Translations under genes and position numbers: made by a program
Shown: positions 7,917 through 14,805 of the stretch, one piece after another
How the letters are laid out: each line of letters begins with the position of its first letter
How positions within the stretch are numbered: position 1 is the stretch's first letter
Assembly: GCA_958417225.1 (NCBI GenBank)
Contig: CATZCM010000021.1
Span: 1-26,513 of the forward strand
From: an uncultured Eubacteriales bacterium
GTDB taxonomy: Bacteria > Bacillota > Clostridia > Oscillospirales > Acutalibacteraceae
Length of the DNA: 26,513 bases
Reading direction: 5' to 3'
Notes under the pieces: generated by a model
What the model was told of the DNA's origin: nothing
The model's input: the letters and a program-made list of their open reading frames with translations, nothing else
Databases searched by the model: none

Positions 7917-7941
7917 AAAAGTTTAAATATAGGTTAACTTT

Positions 7942-7987
7942 CAGTGTGGACTATAAGTTCGAGATAGATGGTTCACGCTGTTTTTTA
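7942..7987 (+). terminator. Intrinsic terminator after the holA-glmS-flippase operon
   Basis: CAGTGTGGAC (7942-7951) pairs with GTTCACGCTG (7971-7980) through ten pairs including two G-T wobbles, followed directly by six T at 7981-7986. It lies 25 bases past the stop codon. Confidence 0.85.
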
Positions 7988-7996
7988 TAATATGAG

Positions 7997-8025
7997 TTGA
8001 CTTTTTCTGAAGTATGTAATATTAT
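7997..8025 (+). promoter_or_regulatory. SigA promoter of the SEDS-PBP operon
   Basis: TTGACT (7997-8002) and TATTAT (8020-8025) are separated by 17 bases and lie directly after the preceding terminator. The -10 hexamer covers a possible TTG start at 8025, which shows that the first gene must start further downstream, at 8058. Confidence 0.8.
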
Positions 8026-8057
8026 TGAACTATATTAATAAAGATGGGGGCGCATTT

Positions 8058-9734
8058 ATGATTAATGAAATTTTGGGTTCAGTGCTATTTTCTATACGTG
8101 TGTTATTACCGTTTATTGCTATAGTGATAGTATATCAAGTGTTTTCGTCTATGGGAAGTCAGAGAAGAGGTGATAGAGCATTGATTATGCTCAGAAACAC
8201 TCTTACAGAAAAAATGATACCGATAATATACTGGGAAAATTCCATAGGTAGAAATAGGGGTGCGGATGTACGGTTACAAGATGATCCGACCGTTTCGAGA
8301 GATCATGCAGTGCTATTTCGTAGGGCAGAGGGATGGATGATTTCCGATACGGGTTCTAAAGCGGGAATTTACTTAAATGATGAAAAAATTCGTGGTGCAC
8401 ATAAAGTTAAAATAAACGATAAAATCAGGTTGGGTTCAACTGAACTTGAGGTTTTGAGAACTGACCAAAAAATTAACAGCAAAAAGTCGTGGTTCTTTAA
8501 TGAGAAAAAGGCAGCACATGCGATACGGCCAGGTGCGTTGCTTATGCTTGTAAGCTTTTTTCATTTTTTGATTGCGATAAGCCTTGCATTTAAAGATAGA
8601 TCACTTTATGATGTTTATATTGCTCCATTTATTTTATATGGAGTGTTTACGTTTTTATGTTGGTTCTTTTATTTAGTGACGCGGCTTGTTTTTCAGAGGA
8701 CAAGCTTTGAACTTGAAACTTTAGGGCTTTTTTTGTCAGGAACGGGGATACTATTAATAGCTTCAGATGATATGAACAAAATGTATCATCAACTTATTGC
8801 GATGTGTGTTGGAATCGTATTGTTTTGTTTCATAATTTGGTTTTTGAAGGACATTGAGCGAGTTGCTAAATATAATCTTATAATTGCGATTGCAGCGGTA
8901 GTGATTTTTGTAGTTAACCTTGTTTTCGGAAGAGAAGTGAATGGCTCAAAAAACTGGATCATTATTGGCTCGACGTCGATTCAATTATCAGAACTTGTTA
9001 AAATAGCATTTGTGTTTGTGGGTACATCTACTTTAGAAAGACTACAAACTACTAAAAATTTAACTGGATTTATTTTGTTTTCAGCGGTGTGTATAGGCTC
9101 ATTATTTTTGATGCGTGATTTTGGAACAGCGTGTATATTTTTTGTGACGTTTTTGCTTATTTCATTTATGCGTTCCGGAAGTTTCAGAACAGTGATACTT
9201 TCCTGTTCTGCAGCGGGTCTGGCGGCATTTATGATATTGAAATTTAAACCTTACGTTGCAGAGCGTTTTTCTACCTGGATGCATGTTTGGGATAATCCTG
9301 AGGGAACTGGTTATCAACAAGTACAAGTACTGATTTGTTCTGCAAGTGGTGGACTTTTTGGTGTTGGCATTGGGTGCGGAATAATTAAAAAAGTTTTTGC
9401 AGGATCAAGTGATCTTATGTTTGGGCTTATTTCAGAGGAACTTGGTATTATTATGGCAATAGTGCTTGTATTATCGATTGCGTGCCTTGCTCTGTATGCA
9501 CGTAAAGTGAGCGCTTTAAGTAGATCTACTTTTTATTCGATAGCAGCATGTGTTTCCTCCGGAATGTTGGTATTTCAGACAGCGCTTCATGTTTTAGGAA
9601 TAACAGATGTTATACCTATGACTGGTGTTACACTTCCGTTTTTGAGTCAGGGAGGGACAAGCATGGTTTCAGTTTGGGGTCTGCTTGCTTTCATAAAAGC
9701 TGCTGATGAGAGGACTTATTTGATAGGAGAGTGA
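8058..9734 (+). CDS. FHA-domain SEDS peptidoglycan glycosyltransferase (FtsW/RodA family)
   Basis: 558 residues. SEDS proteins polymerise lipid II glycan strands in the membrane and act with a class B PBP. Residues 7-30 form a first membrane helix. Residues 60-133 are a cytoplasmic FHA domain with the phosphothreonine-binding residues in place: Gly64-Arg65, Ser80-Arg81-Asp-His83, and a later GSKAGIYLN motif. From residue 150 to the end there are about ten membrane helices with SEDS motifs, including SKNWI, the RDFGTA loop, GYQQVQVLICSASGGLFGVG, FGLISEELG and the closing PMTGVTLPFLSQGGTSM. The ATG at 8058 follows GGGGG by seven bases and is downstream of the promoter; an earlier TTG at 8025 lies inside the -10 element. 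The PBP gene follows after five bases, the usual pairing. The FHA domain suggests control by a Ser/Thr kinase, not seen here. Confidence 0.93.
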   Translation: MINEILGSVLFSIRVLLPFIAIVIVYQVFSSMGSQRRGDRALIMLRNTLTEKMIPIIYWENSIGRNRGADVRLQDDPTVSRDHAVLFRRAEGWMISDTGSKAGIYLNDEKIRGAHKVKINDKIRLGSTELEVLRTDQKINSKKSWFFNEKKAAHAIRPGALLMLVSFFHFLIAISLAFKDRSLYDVYIAPFILYGVFTFLCWFFYLVTRLVFQRTSFELETLGLFLSGTGILLIASDDMNKMYHQLIAMCVGIVLFCFIIWFLKDIERVAKYNLIIAIAAVVIFVVNLVFGREVNGSKNWIIIGSTSIQLSELVKIAFVFVGTSTLERLQTTKNLTGFILFSAVCIGSLFLMRDFGTACIFFVTFLLISFMRSGSFRTVILSCSAAGLAAFMILKFKPYVAERFSTWMHVWDNPEGTGYQQVQVLICSASGGLFGVGIGCGIIKKVFAGSSDLMFGLISEELGIIMAIVLVLSIACLALYARKVSALSRSTFYSIAACVSSGMLVFQTALHVLGITDVIPMTGVTLPFLSQGGTSMVSVWGLLAFIKAADERTYLIGE

Positions 9735-9739
9735 TATGA

Positions 9740-11104
9740 ATGCGTTCAATTAGACAAAGGTCAATTATTGTTTGCCTGTTAACTTTGGTTTTTGTTGTTG
9801 GTTTAGCAACTTATGTGGTTAGGCTTGTGCTAAATGCAGAAAAATGGGCTCTTGATAAACATAATCCACGATTAGGTTCGGCAGGGGTTACGGATCTTGG
9901 GGTGATTAAGGATTGTAACGATGTGGTATTAGCTCAAACCATAAATGATAAAAGAGTGTACAGTACAGAATCAAAAGTTCGTATGGCGATGCTGCATGTG
10001 GTAGGTGATGATGCTTCTTTTATAGATACGTCTATACAGTCAAATTATCAAACTGGTATCTGGGGATACAACATAGTGACAGGATTGAATCCTCCTGAAT
10101 TTATATCGAATAAGAGAGATATTAAACTTACTCTTGACAGTAAAGTTTGTTGTAAAGCTGTTGAGAGTATGGGGAAATATAAAGGTGCTGTGATAGTTTA
10201 CAATTATAAAACCGGAAAAGTGGTTTGCATGTCTAGTCTACCTACTTACGATCCAATGTCACCTCCTGACCTTGACCGGGACTATACTGGTGAATATGAG
10301 GGAGCATATCTTAATAGGGCATTGTCTGCTTCCTATACCCCAGGTTCTATTTTTAAAATTATTACTTCAATTGCAGCACTTAAACATTATCCTAGTGTTG
10401 AATCGGAGATTTTTAATTGTCAACACACATATAACATAGGTGATAGCAAAATTACTTGTGTAGGTACACATGGTAACATTGGTTTTAACAGTGCTTTTGT
10501 TAATTCGTGCAATGTGGCATTTGCTAAAATAGCTATAAATGTAGGTAGTGCGGGGATGATGGATACTACTAAGGAACTTGGTTTTGGAGAATCTTTTGAG
10601 GTTAGCGGAGTAAGCACAAAAAAAAGTAAGTATAATGTGTCTGGTATTAGTGAAGTGGATTTGGGATGGTCTGGTGTTGGTCAGTACGATACCTTAGTTA
10701 ACCCGATGCATATGCTTATAATATTGGGTGCCATAGCAAATGATGGGGTTCCGGTAATGCCATATTTTGTAGATAGCATAATTTCACAGGAGAATATTGA
10801 ACAAGTTTCAGCAAAGGAAGGTTCAAGGTTGTGTTCGGCGACAAATGCTGCAAAAATAAAGGATATGATGCGAAATGCGGTTAAGTATAGTTATGGTGAT
10901 AATGCCTTTGGTGGTATGAAGGAAGTTTGTGCTAAGACAGGTACTGCCGAAGTTGGTGAAAATAAAAAACCTAATGCGTGGATTGCTGGTTTTTCAAAGA
11001 ATGAATCAACACCGTATGCATTTGTTGTAGTGATGGAAAATGCAGGTGGGGGGGCACAATATGCTATACCAGTAGCTGCAAATGTGTTAAGCCTATTGAA
11101 ATGA
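9740..11104 (+). CDS. Class B penicillin-binding protein (PbpA-like transpeptidase)
   Basis: 454 residues, a compact class B PBP. It cross-links peptidoglycan peptides outside the membrane and pairs with the SEDS protein encoded just upstream. One N-terminal membrane anchor spans residues 8-30. A short pedestal region is followed by the transpeptidase domain from about residue 145: the catalytic Ser203-x-x-Lys206 in TPGSIFKI, Ser256-Cys-Asn258 as the SxN motif, and Lys399-Thr-Gly401 in AKTGTAEV. All three motifs are intact, so the enzyme should be active and penicillin-sensitive unless altered elsewhere. AGGAG precedes the ATG by about ten bases. A bidirectional terminator begins five bases after the stop. 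The short length and the pairing with FtsW/RodA resemble the PbpA/RodA pair of actinobacteria and clostridia. Confidence 0.95.
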   Translation: MRSIRQRSIIVCLLTLVFVVGLATYVVRLVLNAEKWALDKHNPRLGSAGVTDLGVIKDCNDVVLAQTINDKRVYSTESKVRMAMLHVVGDDASFIDTSIQSNYQTGIWGYNIVTGLNPPEFISNKRDIKLTLDSKVCCKAVESMGKYKGAVIVYNYKTGKVVCMSSLPTYDPMSPPDLDRDYTGEYEGAYLNRALSASYTPGSIFKIITSIAALKHYPSVESEIFNCQHTYNIGDSKITCVGTHGNIGFNSAFVNSCNVAFAKIAINVGSAGMMDTTKELGFGESFEVSGVSTKKSKYNVSGISEVDLGWSGVGQYDTLVNPMHMLIILGAIANDGVPVMPYFVDSIISQENIEQVSAKEGSRLCSATNAAKIKDMMRNAVKYSYGDNAFGGMKEVCAKTGTAEVGENKKPNAWIAGFSKNESTPYAFVVVMENAGGGAQYAIPVAANVLSLLK

Positions 11105-11108
11105 ATTT

Positions 11109-11158
11109 AAAATCGCCATAAGTGGATTATAGCATAATATCCACTTATGGCGGTTTTT
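11109..11158. terminator. Strong bidirectional terminator between convergent operons
   Basis: CGCCATAAGTGGAT (11114-11127) and ATCCACTTATGGCG (11139-11152) form a perfect 14-bp stem. An A-run precedes it (11109-11112) and a T-run follows (11154-11158), so it can stop both the plus-strand PBP transcript and the minus-strand ABC ATPase transcript. Confidence 0.95.
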
Positions 11159-11190
11159 AGATGATTGTTAACAAAGAAGATTAGTTTTAT

Positions 11191-12276
11191 TTAAATAATA
11201 TTTTCAGTCTTTGGATCGAAAAAATACATTTTGCTTGGATCTAGGAACACGTTAAGTTTATCACCTGGTTTTATTGTGATGTCAGGAGATACGCGAATAA
11301 TAAATGTGAATTCACCAAGTTGTAAATGAACATATGACTCAGAACCCATTGCTTCGATAACAGTTACAGTAGCCGATACGGGATTTTCTTGGTCTGAAGA
11401 TAAAGTTATATGTTCTGCACGTATGCCAACATAAATTTTTTGATTGATGTATTTTGAAAGTAGTTTGGATTTTTCCTCACTGACTACTAAATTATATGAA
11501 TTGAAACTAAGATATAGTTTGTCGTTAATTTTTTTTATGTATGCATTAAAAAAATTCATACGGGGTGACCCGATAAAACTAGCAACGAATTTGTTTTTGG
11601 GGAATTTGTATAAGTTTTGAGGAGTGTCAATCTGTTGTATCAAACCGTCTTTCATAACTACGATTCGGTCAGCCATAGTCATAGCTTCGATTTGGTCGTG
11701 TGTTACGTATATAAATGTAGTTTGAAGTTTTTGATGAAGTTTAGCAATTTCAGTTCGCATTTGTGTTCGAAGCTTTGCATCTAGATTGGACAAAGGTTCG
11801 TCTAAAAGAAAGACTTTTGGGTTTCGAACCATTGCACGACCAAGTGCAACTCGTTGGCGCTGTCCACCAGACAATGCTTTAGGTTTTCTTTTGAGTAGAT
11901 GTTCTATATTTAATACCTTTGCTGCCTCAGTTACACGTTTTTCTATTTCGTCTTTTGGAAACTTGTGTAATTTTAATCCAAAGGCCATATTTTCATAAAC
12001 AGACATATGAGGATACAATGCATAATTTTGAAATACCATTGCAATATCACGATCTTTTGGTGGAATGTCGTTTGCAATCGAGTTGCCAATTTTAAGTGTT
12101 CCTTTGCTAATGTCTTCCAGTCCCGCTATCATGCGAAGTGTGGTGGATTTGCCACACCCGGATGGCCCAACTAGTACAATAAACTCTTTGTCTTGAATTT
12201 GCAAATTAAAGTCATTTACAGCGATTACATCGTCAGGATAAATTTTATAAACGTGTTCTAAAGAAACTGTAGCCAT
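11191..12276 (-). CDS. Sugar ABC transporter ATPase, MalK/UgpC/MsmK type
   Basis: 361 residues. This is the ATP-hydrolysing subunit that drives carbohydrate importers of the CUT1 group. Motifs are in order and intact: Walker A GPSGCGKST (37-45), Q-loop Gln83, signature LSGGQ (135-139), Walker B VFLLDE (155-160) and the switch His193. Residues from about 235 to the end form the TOBE/MalK-type regulatory domain, with VGIRAEHI near residue 300. No permease or binding-protein gene is nearby, so it is probably a shared ATPase serving importers encoded elsewhere, as MsmK does in streptococci. The Shine-Dalgarno sequence lies 30 bases from the ATG, with a hairpin between them that would bring them to a normal distance (see 12277-12311). 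It lies 76 bases downstream of the phosphoesterase gene and may be co-transcribed with it. Confidence 0.95.
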   Translation of the reverse strand: MATVSLEHVYKIYPDDVIAVNDFNLQIQDKEFIVLVGPSGCGKSTTLRMIAGLEDISKGTLKIGNSIANDIPPKDRDIAMVFQNYALYPHMSVYENMAFGLKLHKFPKDEIEKRVTEAAKVLNIEHLLKRKPKALSGGQRQRVALGRAMVRNPKVFLLDEPLSNLDAKLRTQMRTEIAKLHQKLQTTFIYVTHDQIEAMTMADRIVVMKDGLIQQIDTPQNLYKFPKNKFVASFIGSPRMNFFNAYIKKINDKLYLSFNSYNLVVSEEKSKLLSKYINQKIYVGIRAEHITLSSDQENPVSATVTVIEAMGSESYVHLQLGEFTFIIRVSPDITIKPGDKLNVFLDPSKMYFFDPKTENII

Positions 12277-12311
12277 ATTTTCGGCACAACGAAAGCAGTG
12301 TGCCTTCCTCC
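12277..12311 (-). promoter_or_regulatory. Hairpin-bridged ribosome binding site of the ABC ATPase gene
   Basis: On the minus strand a strong GGAGG (12311-12307) is followed 30 bases later by the ATG (12276). Between them GGCACA (12304-12299) pairs with TGTGCC (12288-12283) around a ten-base loop. Removing this 22-base hairpin leaves eight bases between GGAGG and ATG, the optimal spacing. No ATG, GTG or TTG in frame lies between the Shine-Dalgarno sequence and the ATG. A hairpin that shortens the effective spacing is known from phage T4 gene 25. It could also make translation sensitive to temperature or to a binding factor. Confidence 0.65.
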
Positions 12312-12352
12312 TTTTTATAATTTATTTAAGGTTTGTGAGCTTTGCGTTTAAT

Positions 12353-13021
12353 TTAGTTTTCAAGTGGTAGTACGTCTAAAAATATTGACCTATGCTTAAA
12401 TGTATAACTTTTATCAAGGTGATATGATCCAAAGAACCATTGCTTATAATCGGTTTCTCTCGAAACTGTATCAAAAAATGAATTTAATAGATTGTTGTTA
12501 CATATTGAATTTTCAATAAGTGATTTTATGTGTCCTGGAGGTTCATGCGTTAGAATGTAATCTACACTATAGTTGTTTGATTTTAAGTTTTGTTTTGCGT
12601 TTTCCATCTCCTCGCGAGATGGCAGCTCTTCTGTCCACCAAGTTTTACTTTCTATACGGTAGTCTTTATCGTCGCTTACTCCACCACCAAATGTAAAAAT
12701 TTTTTTATTTTCTATAGAGTATACATTTCCTCGTAAAAGTCGAAAAAGATTTCCACTGACGTGTTGCGCAGTGCTGCCAGCAAATTCGCATATCTTGTAA
12801 TTTTTTAGTAAGCTAAAGTTTTCATGTGTGCCGTCTATGAATAACGTTTGAAATTTGTATTTTCCAATTTGATTTAGGGTTTTATTTTCAAGATTTCCAC
12901 CATCCCATATGAATCCGAAATCCCCACAGATGATAAGTGTATCATTTTTTTTAAGTTTTCGTATTTTTGTGCTCGTAAATCGATCTATATCTGCATGGAT
13001 ATTTCCAGTTACGTAAATCAT
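12353..13021 (-). CDS. Calcineurin-like metallophosphoesterase with missing metal ligands
   Basis: 222 residues, full length. The fold is the calcineurin-like phosphoesterase family, usually a two-metal hydrolase. The motif order is clear, but three ligand positions differ from the family pattern. The first motif reads GNIHAD rather than GDxHGD (Asn7), the GNHE motif reads GTHE (Thr65), and GHYH reads GSYH (Ser199). Asp34 in CGDFGFIWDG, His159 in LTHEPP and His201 remain. The WWTEELPS segment typical of this clostridial subfamily is present near 128-135. The reading frame is intact with a good GAGGTGAG six to seven bases from the ATG, so the protein is made but may bind metal poorly or have lost activity. 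It is divergent from the carboxypeptidase gene. The substrate is unknown. Confidence 0.85.
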   Translation of the reverse strand: MIYVTGNIHADIDRFTSTKIRKLKKNDTLIICGDFGFIWDGGNLENKTLNQIGKYKFQTLFIDGTHENFSLLKNYKICEFAGSTAQHVSGNLFRLLRGNVYSIENKKIFTFGGGVSDDKDYRIESKTWWTEELPSREEMENAKQNLKSNNYSVDYILTHEPPGHIKSLIENSICNNNLLNSFFDTVSRETDYKQWFFGSYHLDKSYTFKHRSIFLDVLPLEN

Positions 13022-13044
13022 TTTAGCTCACCTCAATTTTTTAT

Positions 13045-13073
13045 TTGCTTTTAATATTAATATGGTGTAGAAT
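13045..13073 (+). promoter_or_regulatory. Possible promoter of the DacF-type gene and the run downstream
   Basis: TTGCTT (13045-13050) and TAGAAT (13068-13073) are separated by 17 bases, 34 bases before the start codon. The -35 match is weak. It lies in the divergent gap next to the phosphoesterase gene. Confidence 0.4.
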
Positions 13074-13107
13074 AATATAATAACACATGTAAAGGAGATT
13101 TTCTATA

Positions 13108-14445
13108 ATGAAACGGATATGTTTAATAATTTCTATGTTTCTCACAATATTTTCAGCTATATTGTTGCCTGTTACAAACGTTTTTGCTTTTGAACCAGAC
13201 TTTAGTTTAGCTTCAAAAGCGGTTTATTTGTTAAATCTTGATACGGATACAGAACTGTTTTCAATGAATGCAACGAAAAGAATGCATCCGGCGTCGTTAA
13301 CGAAGGTTATGACATATTTAGTGACTGTTGATCATGTTCAGGACATATATAATACTAAAGTAATGATAAAAAAAGATATTCTTGATATGCTTCTTGGTAC
13401 GGATAGCTCAATGGCAAATATCCAAGCGGGAGATGAACTTACGGTAAAGCAGTTATTGCAATGTTTGTTAATACCCTCTGGGAATGATGCTGCTATGGTA
13501 TTAGCAGATTATGTTGGTGGCGGAAGTATAGAAAAATTTGTTGACATGATGAATGAAAAAGCAGTACAATTGAATTGTAATAACACCCATTTTATAAATC
13601 CACATGGATTGGAGGATCCAGAACATTACACTACAGCGTACGATTTGTCTTTGATCACTAAAGAGGCAATGAAGCACCCGGATTTTTTGGAAATTGCTTC
13701 TACTGTTAAAACATATTATCGTGAAGGTGATGAAAGAACTTTTTTAGTGACAACAAATGGACTTATAAATCCAAATGACCCTCATTATTATATGTACGCA
13801 AAGGGGATAAAAACCGGACATTGTGATGAATCAGGATATTGCCTAATTTCGATGGCGTCATATGAAGGAGTATCGTACTTATGTGTGGTTTTGGGTGCGC
13901 CGAGTCAGGATCAGGTCGAAAGATCTCAAAGAGTACATGGGGAAATGATAGATAGCAAAAACCTATACCGTTGGGCCTTTTTGAATTTTTCTGTAAAACC
14001 TATATCTGCCACTTCCAAACCAATTACAAAAGTGAAACTGAATTATGTGTGGAATGAAGATTCGATGATTTTGGTAGCGTCTCCATCGTCTATGCTTGTT
14101 TTGCCTATTGGGGTGGATATGGATAGTTTAGATATTGTGCCAGATAAAGTTGACAGTATAGATGCGCCTATTCAAAAGGGACAGAAAATTTCTAAGGCTA
14201 AGGTATACTATGCTAACCAGTTGTTAGGTGAAGTTGATTTGGTGGCAGATAAAACTGTAGAAAAAAGCAAAATTTTGGAGGCCTTTGCAACTATTAGAAA
14301 TATATTTAAATCTAAGATATTATTATTGTGTATTGCAATTTTAGTTTTATTGATTATTGTTTATTGTTCTATTTTAATTATTCAAAAACGTAAGATGAAA
14401 AGAAAAAAATACATTTTGCGTAAATATAATAACTATAAACGTTAG
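13108..14445 (+). CDS. D-alanyl-D-alanine carboxypeptidase, DacF/DacA type
   Basis: 445 residues. It removes the terminal D-Ala from peptidoglycan pentapeptides outside the cell, limiting cross-linking. A signal peptide covers residues 1-27 (hydrophobic core, likely cleaved after VFA). The serine peptidase domain has Ser63-Leu-Thr-Lys66, Ser124-Gly-Asn126 and Lys235-Thr-Gly237, all intact. A C-terminal beta-sandwich domain (about 295-380) precedes a membrane helix (about 405-425) and a very basic tail, so the enzyme is anchored at its C-terminus by a true membrane span rather than the usual amphipathic helix. The start has AAAGGAG upstream. The HPr gene begins 12 bases after the stop, so the two are probably co-transcribed. 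The choice between DacF and DacA is not certain. Confidence 0.93.
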   Translation: MKRICLIISMFLTIFSAILLPVTNVFAFEPDFSLASKAVYLLNLDTDTELFSMNATKRMHPASLTKVMTYLVTVDHVQDIYNTKVMIKKDILDMLLGTDSSMANIQAGDELTVKQLLQCLLIPSGNDAAMVLADYVGGGSIEKFVDMMNEKAVQLNCNNTHFINPHGLEDPEHYTTAYDLSLITKEAMKHPDFLEIASTVKTYYREGDERTFLVTTNGLINPNDPHYYMYAKGIKTGHCDESGYCLISMASYEGVSYLCVVLGAPSQDQVERSQRVHGEMIDSKNLYRWAFLNFSVKPISATSKPITKVKLNYVWNEDSMILVASPSSMLVLPIGVDMDSLDIVPDKVDSIDAPIQKGQKISKAKVYYANQLLGEVDLVADKTVEKSKILEAFATIRNIFKSKILLLCIAILVLLIIVYCSILIIQKRKMKRKKYILRKYNNYKR

Positions 14446-14457
14446 GGAGTGTTTTTT

Positions 14458-14709
14458 GTGGTAAGAGGAGAAGTTGTGGTGAAAGACAAACTAGGACTTC
14501 ACGCAAGACCAGCTGGACTTTTTTCTAAGAGTGCTTCCAATTTTAAAAGCAGTGTTTACATTTCTAAAAATGACAAAAAGTGCAATGCTAAATCTATATT
14601 GGGAGTTTTATCGTTGTGTGTAAAGTGTGGCGATCAAATTACTATTGAGTGTGATGGCGATGACGAGAGTGCGGCACTTGAATCTTTAGTAAATCTTTTA
14701 GAAAAGTGA
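14458..14709 (+). CDS. ptsH: HPr phosphocarrier protein of the PTS
   Basis: 83 residues. HPr carries the phosphoryl group from enzyme I to sugar-specific PTS proteins in the cytoplasm. With the GTG at 14458 as start, the phosphorylated His falls exactly at residue 15 (GLHARPA) and the regulatory Ser at residue 46 (KSILGV), the canonical positions. GGGAG lies eight bases upstream. A GTG at 14449 overlaps that Shine-Dalgarno sequence and would shift both numbers by three, so I reject it. Ser46 implies control by an HPr kinase and CcpA-type catabolite repression, as in other Firmicutes, although no hprK is in the window. Enzyme I follows after 96 bases. Confidence 0.95.
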   Translation: MVRGEVVVKDKLGLHARPAGLFSKSASNFKSSVYISKNDKKCNAKSILGVLSLCVKCGDQITIECDGDDESAALESLVNLLEK

Positions 14710-14755
14710 TTGAATATCAAAATTAGTAGTTATAAAAAAATTCTCAGTAGTGTTG

Positions 14756-14785
14756 TTGGTAAAATAAGCGTGGTTAGACTATAAA
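14756..14785 (+). promoter_or_regulatory. Possible internal promoter before ptsI
   Basis: TTGGTA (14756-14761) and TATAAA (14780-14785) are separated by 18 bases, 20 bases before the enzyme I start. The gap between ptsH and ptsI (96 bases) is unusually long for this gene pair, which makes a separate promoter plausible. I see no terminator in the gap. Confidence 0.35.
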
Positions 14786-14805
14786 TCATTTAAGTAGGTG
14801 AATTT

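Noticed and set aside
8025..8057. A TTG at 8025 as the start of the FHA-SEDS gene (11 extra residues).
   Set aside because: The -10 element of a good promoter covers 8020-8025, and the ATG at 8058 has its own GGGGG ribosome binding site.
14449..14457. A GTG at 14449 as the start of HPr.
   Set aside because: It overlaps the Shine-Dalgarno sequence, and the start at 14458 puts His and Ser at the canonical positions 15 and 46.
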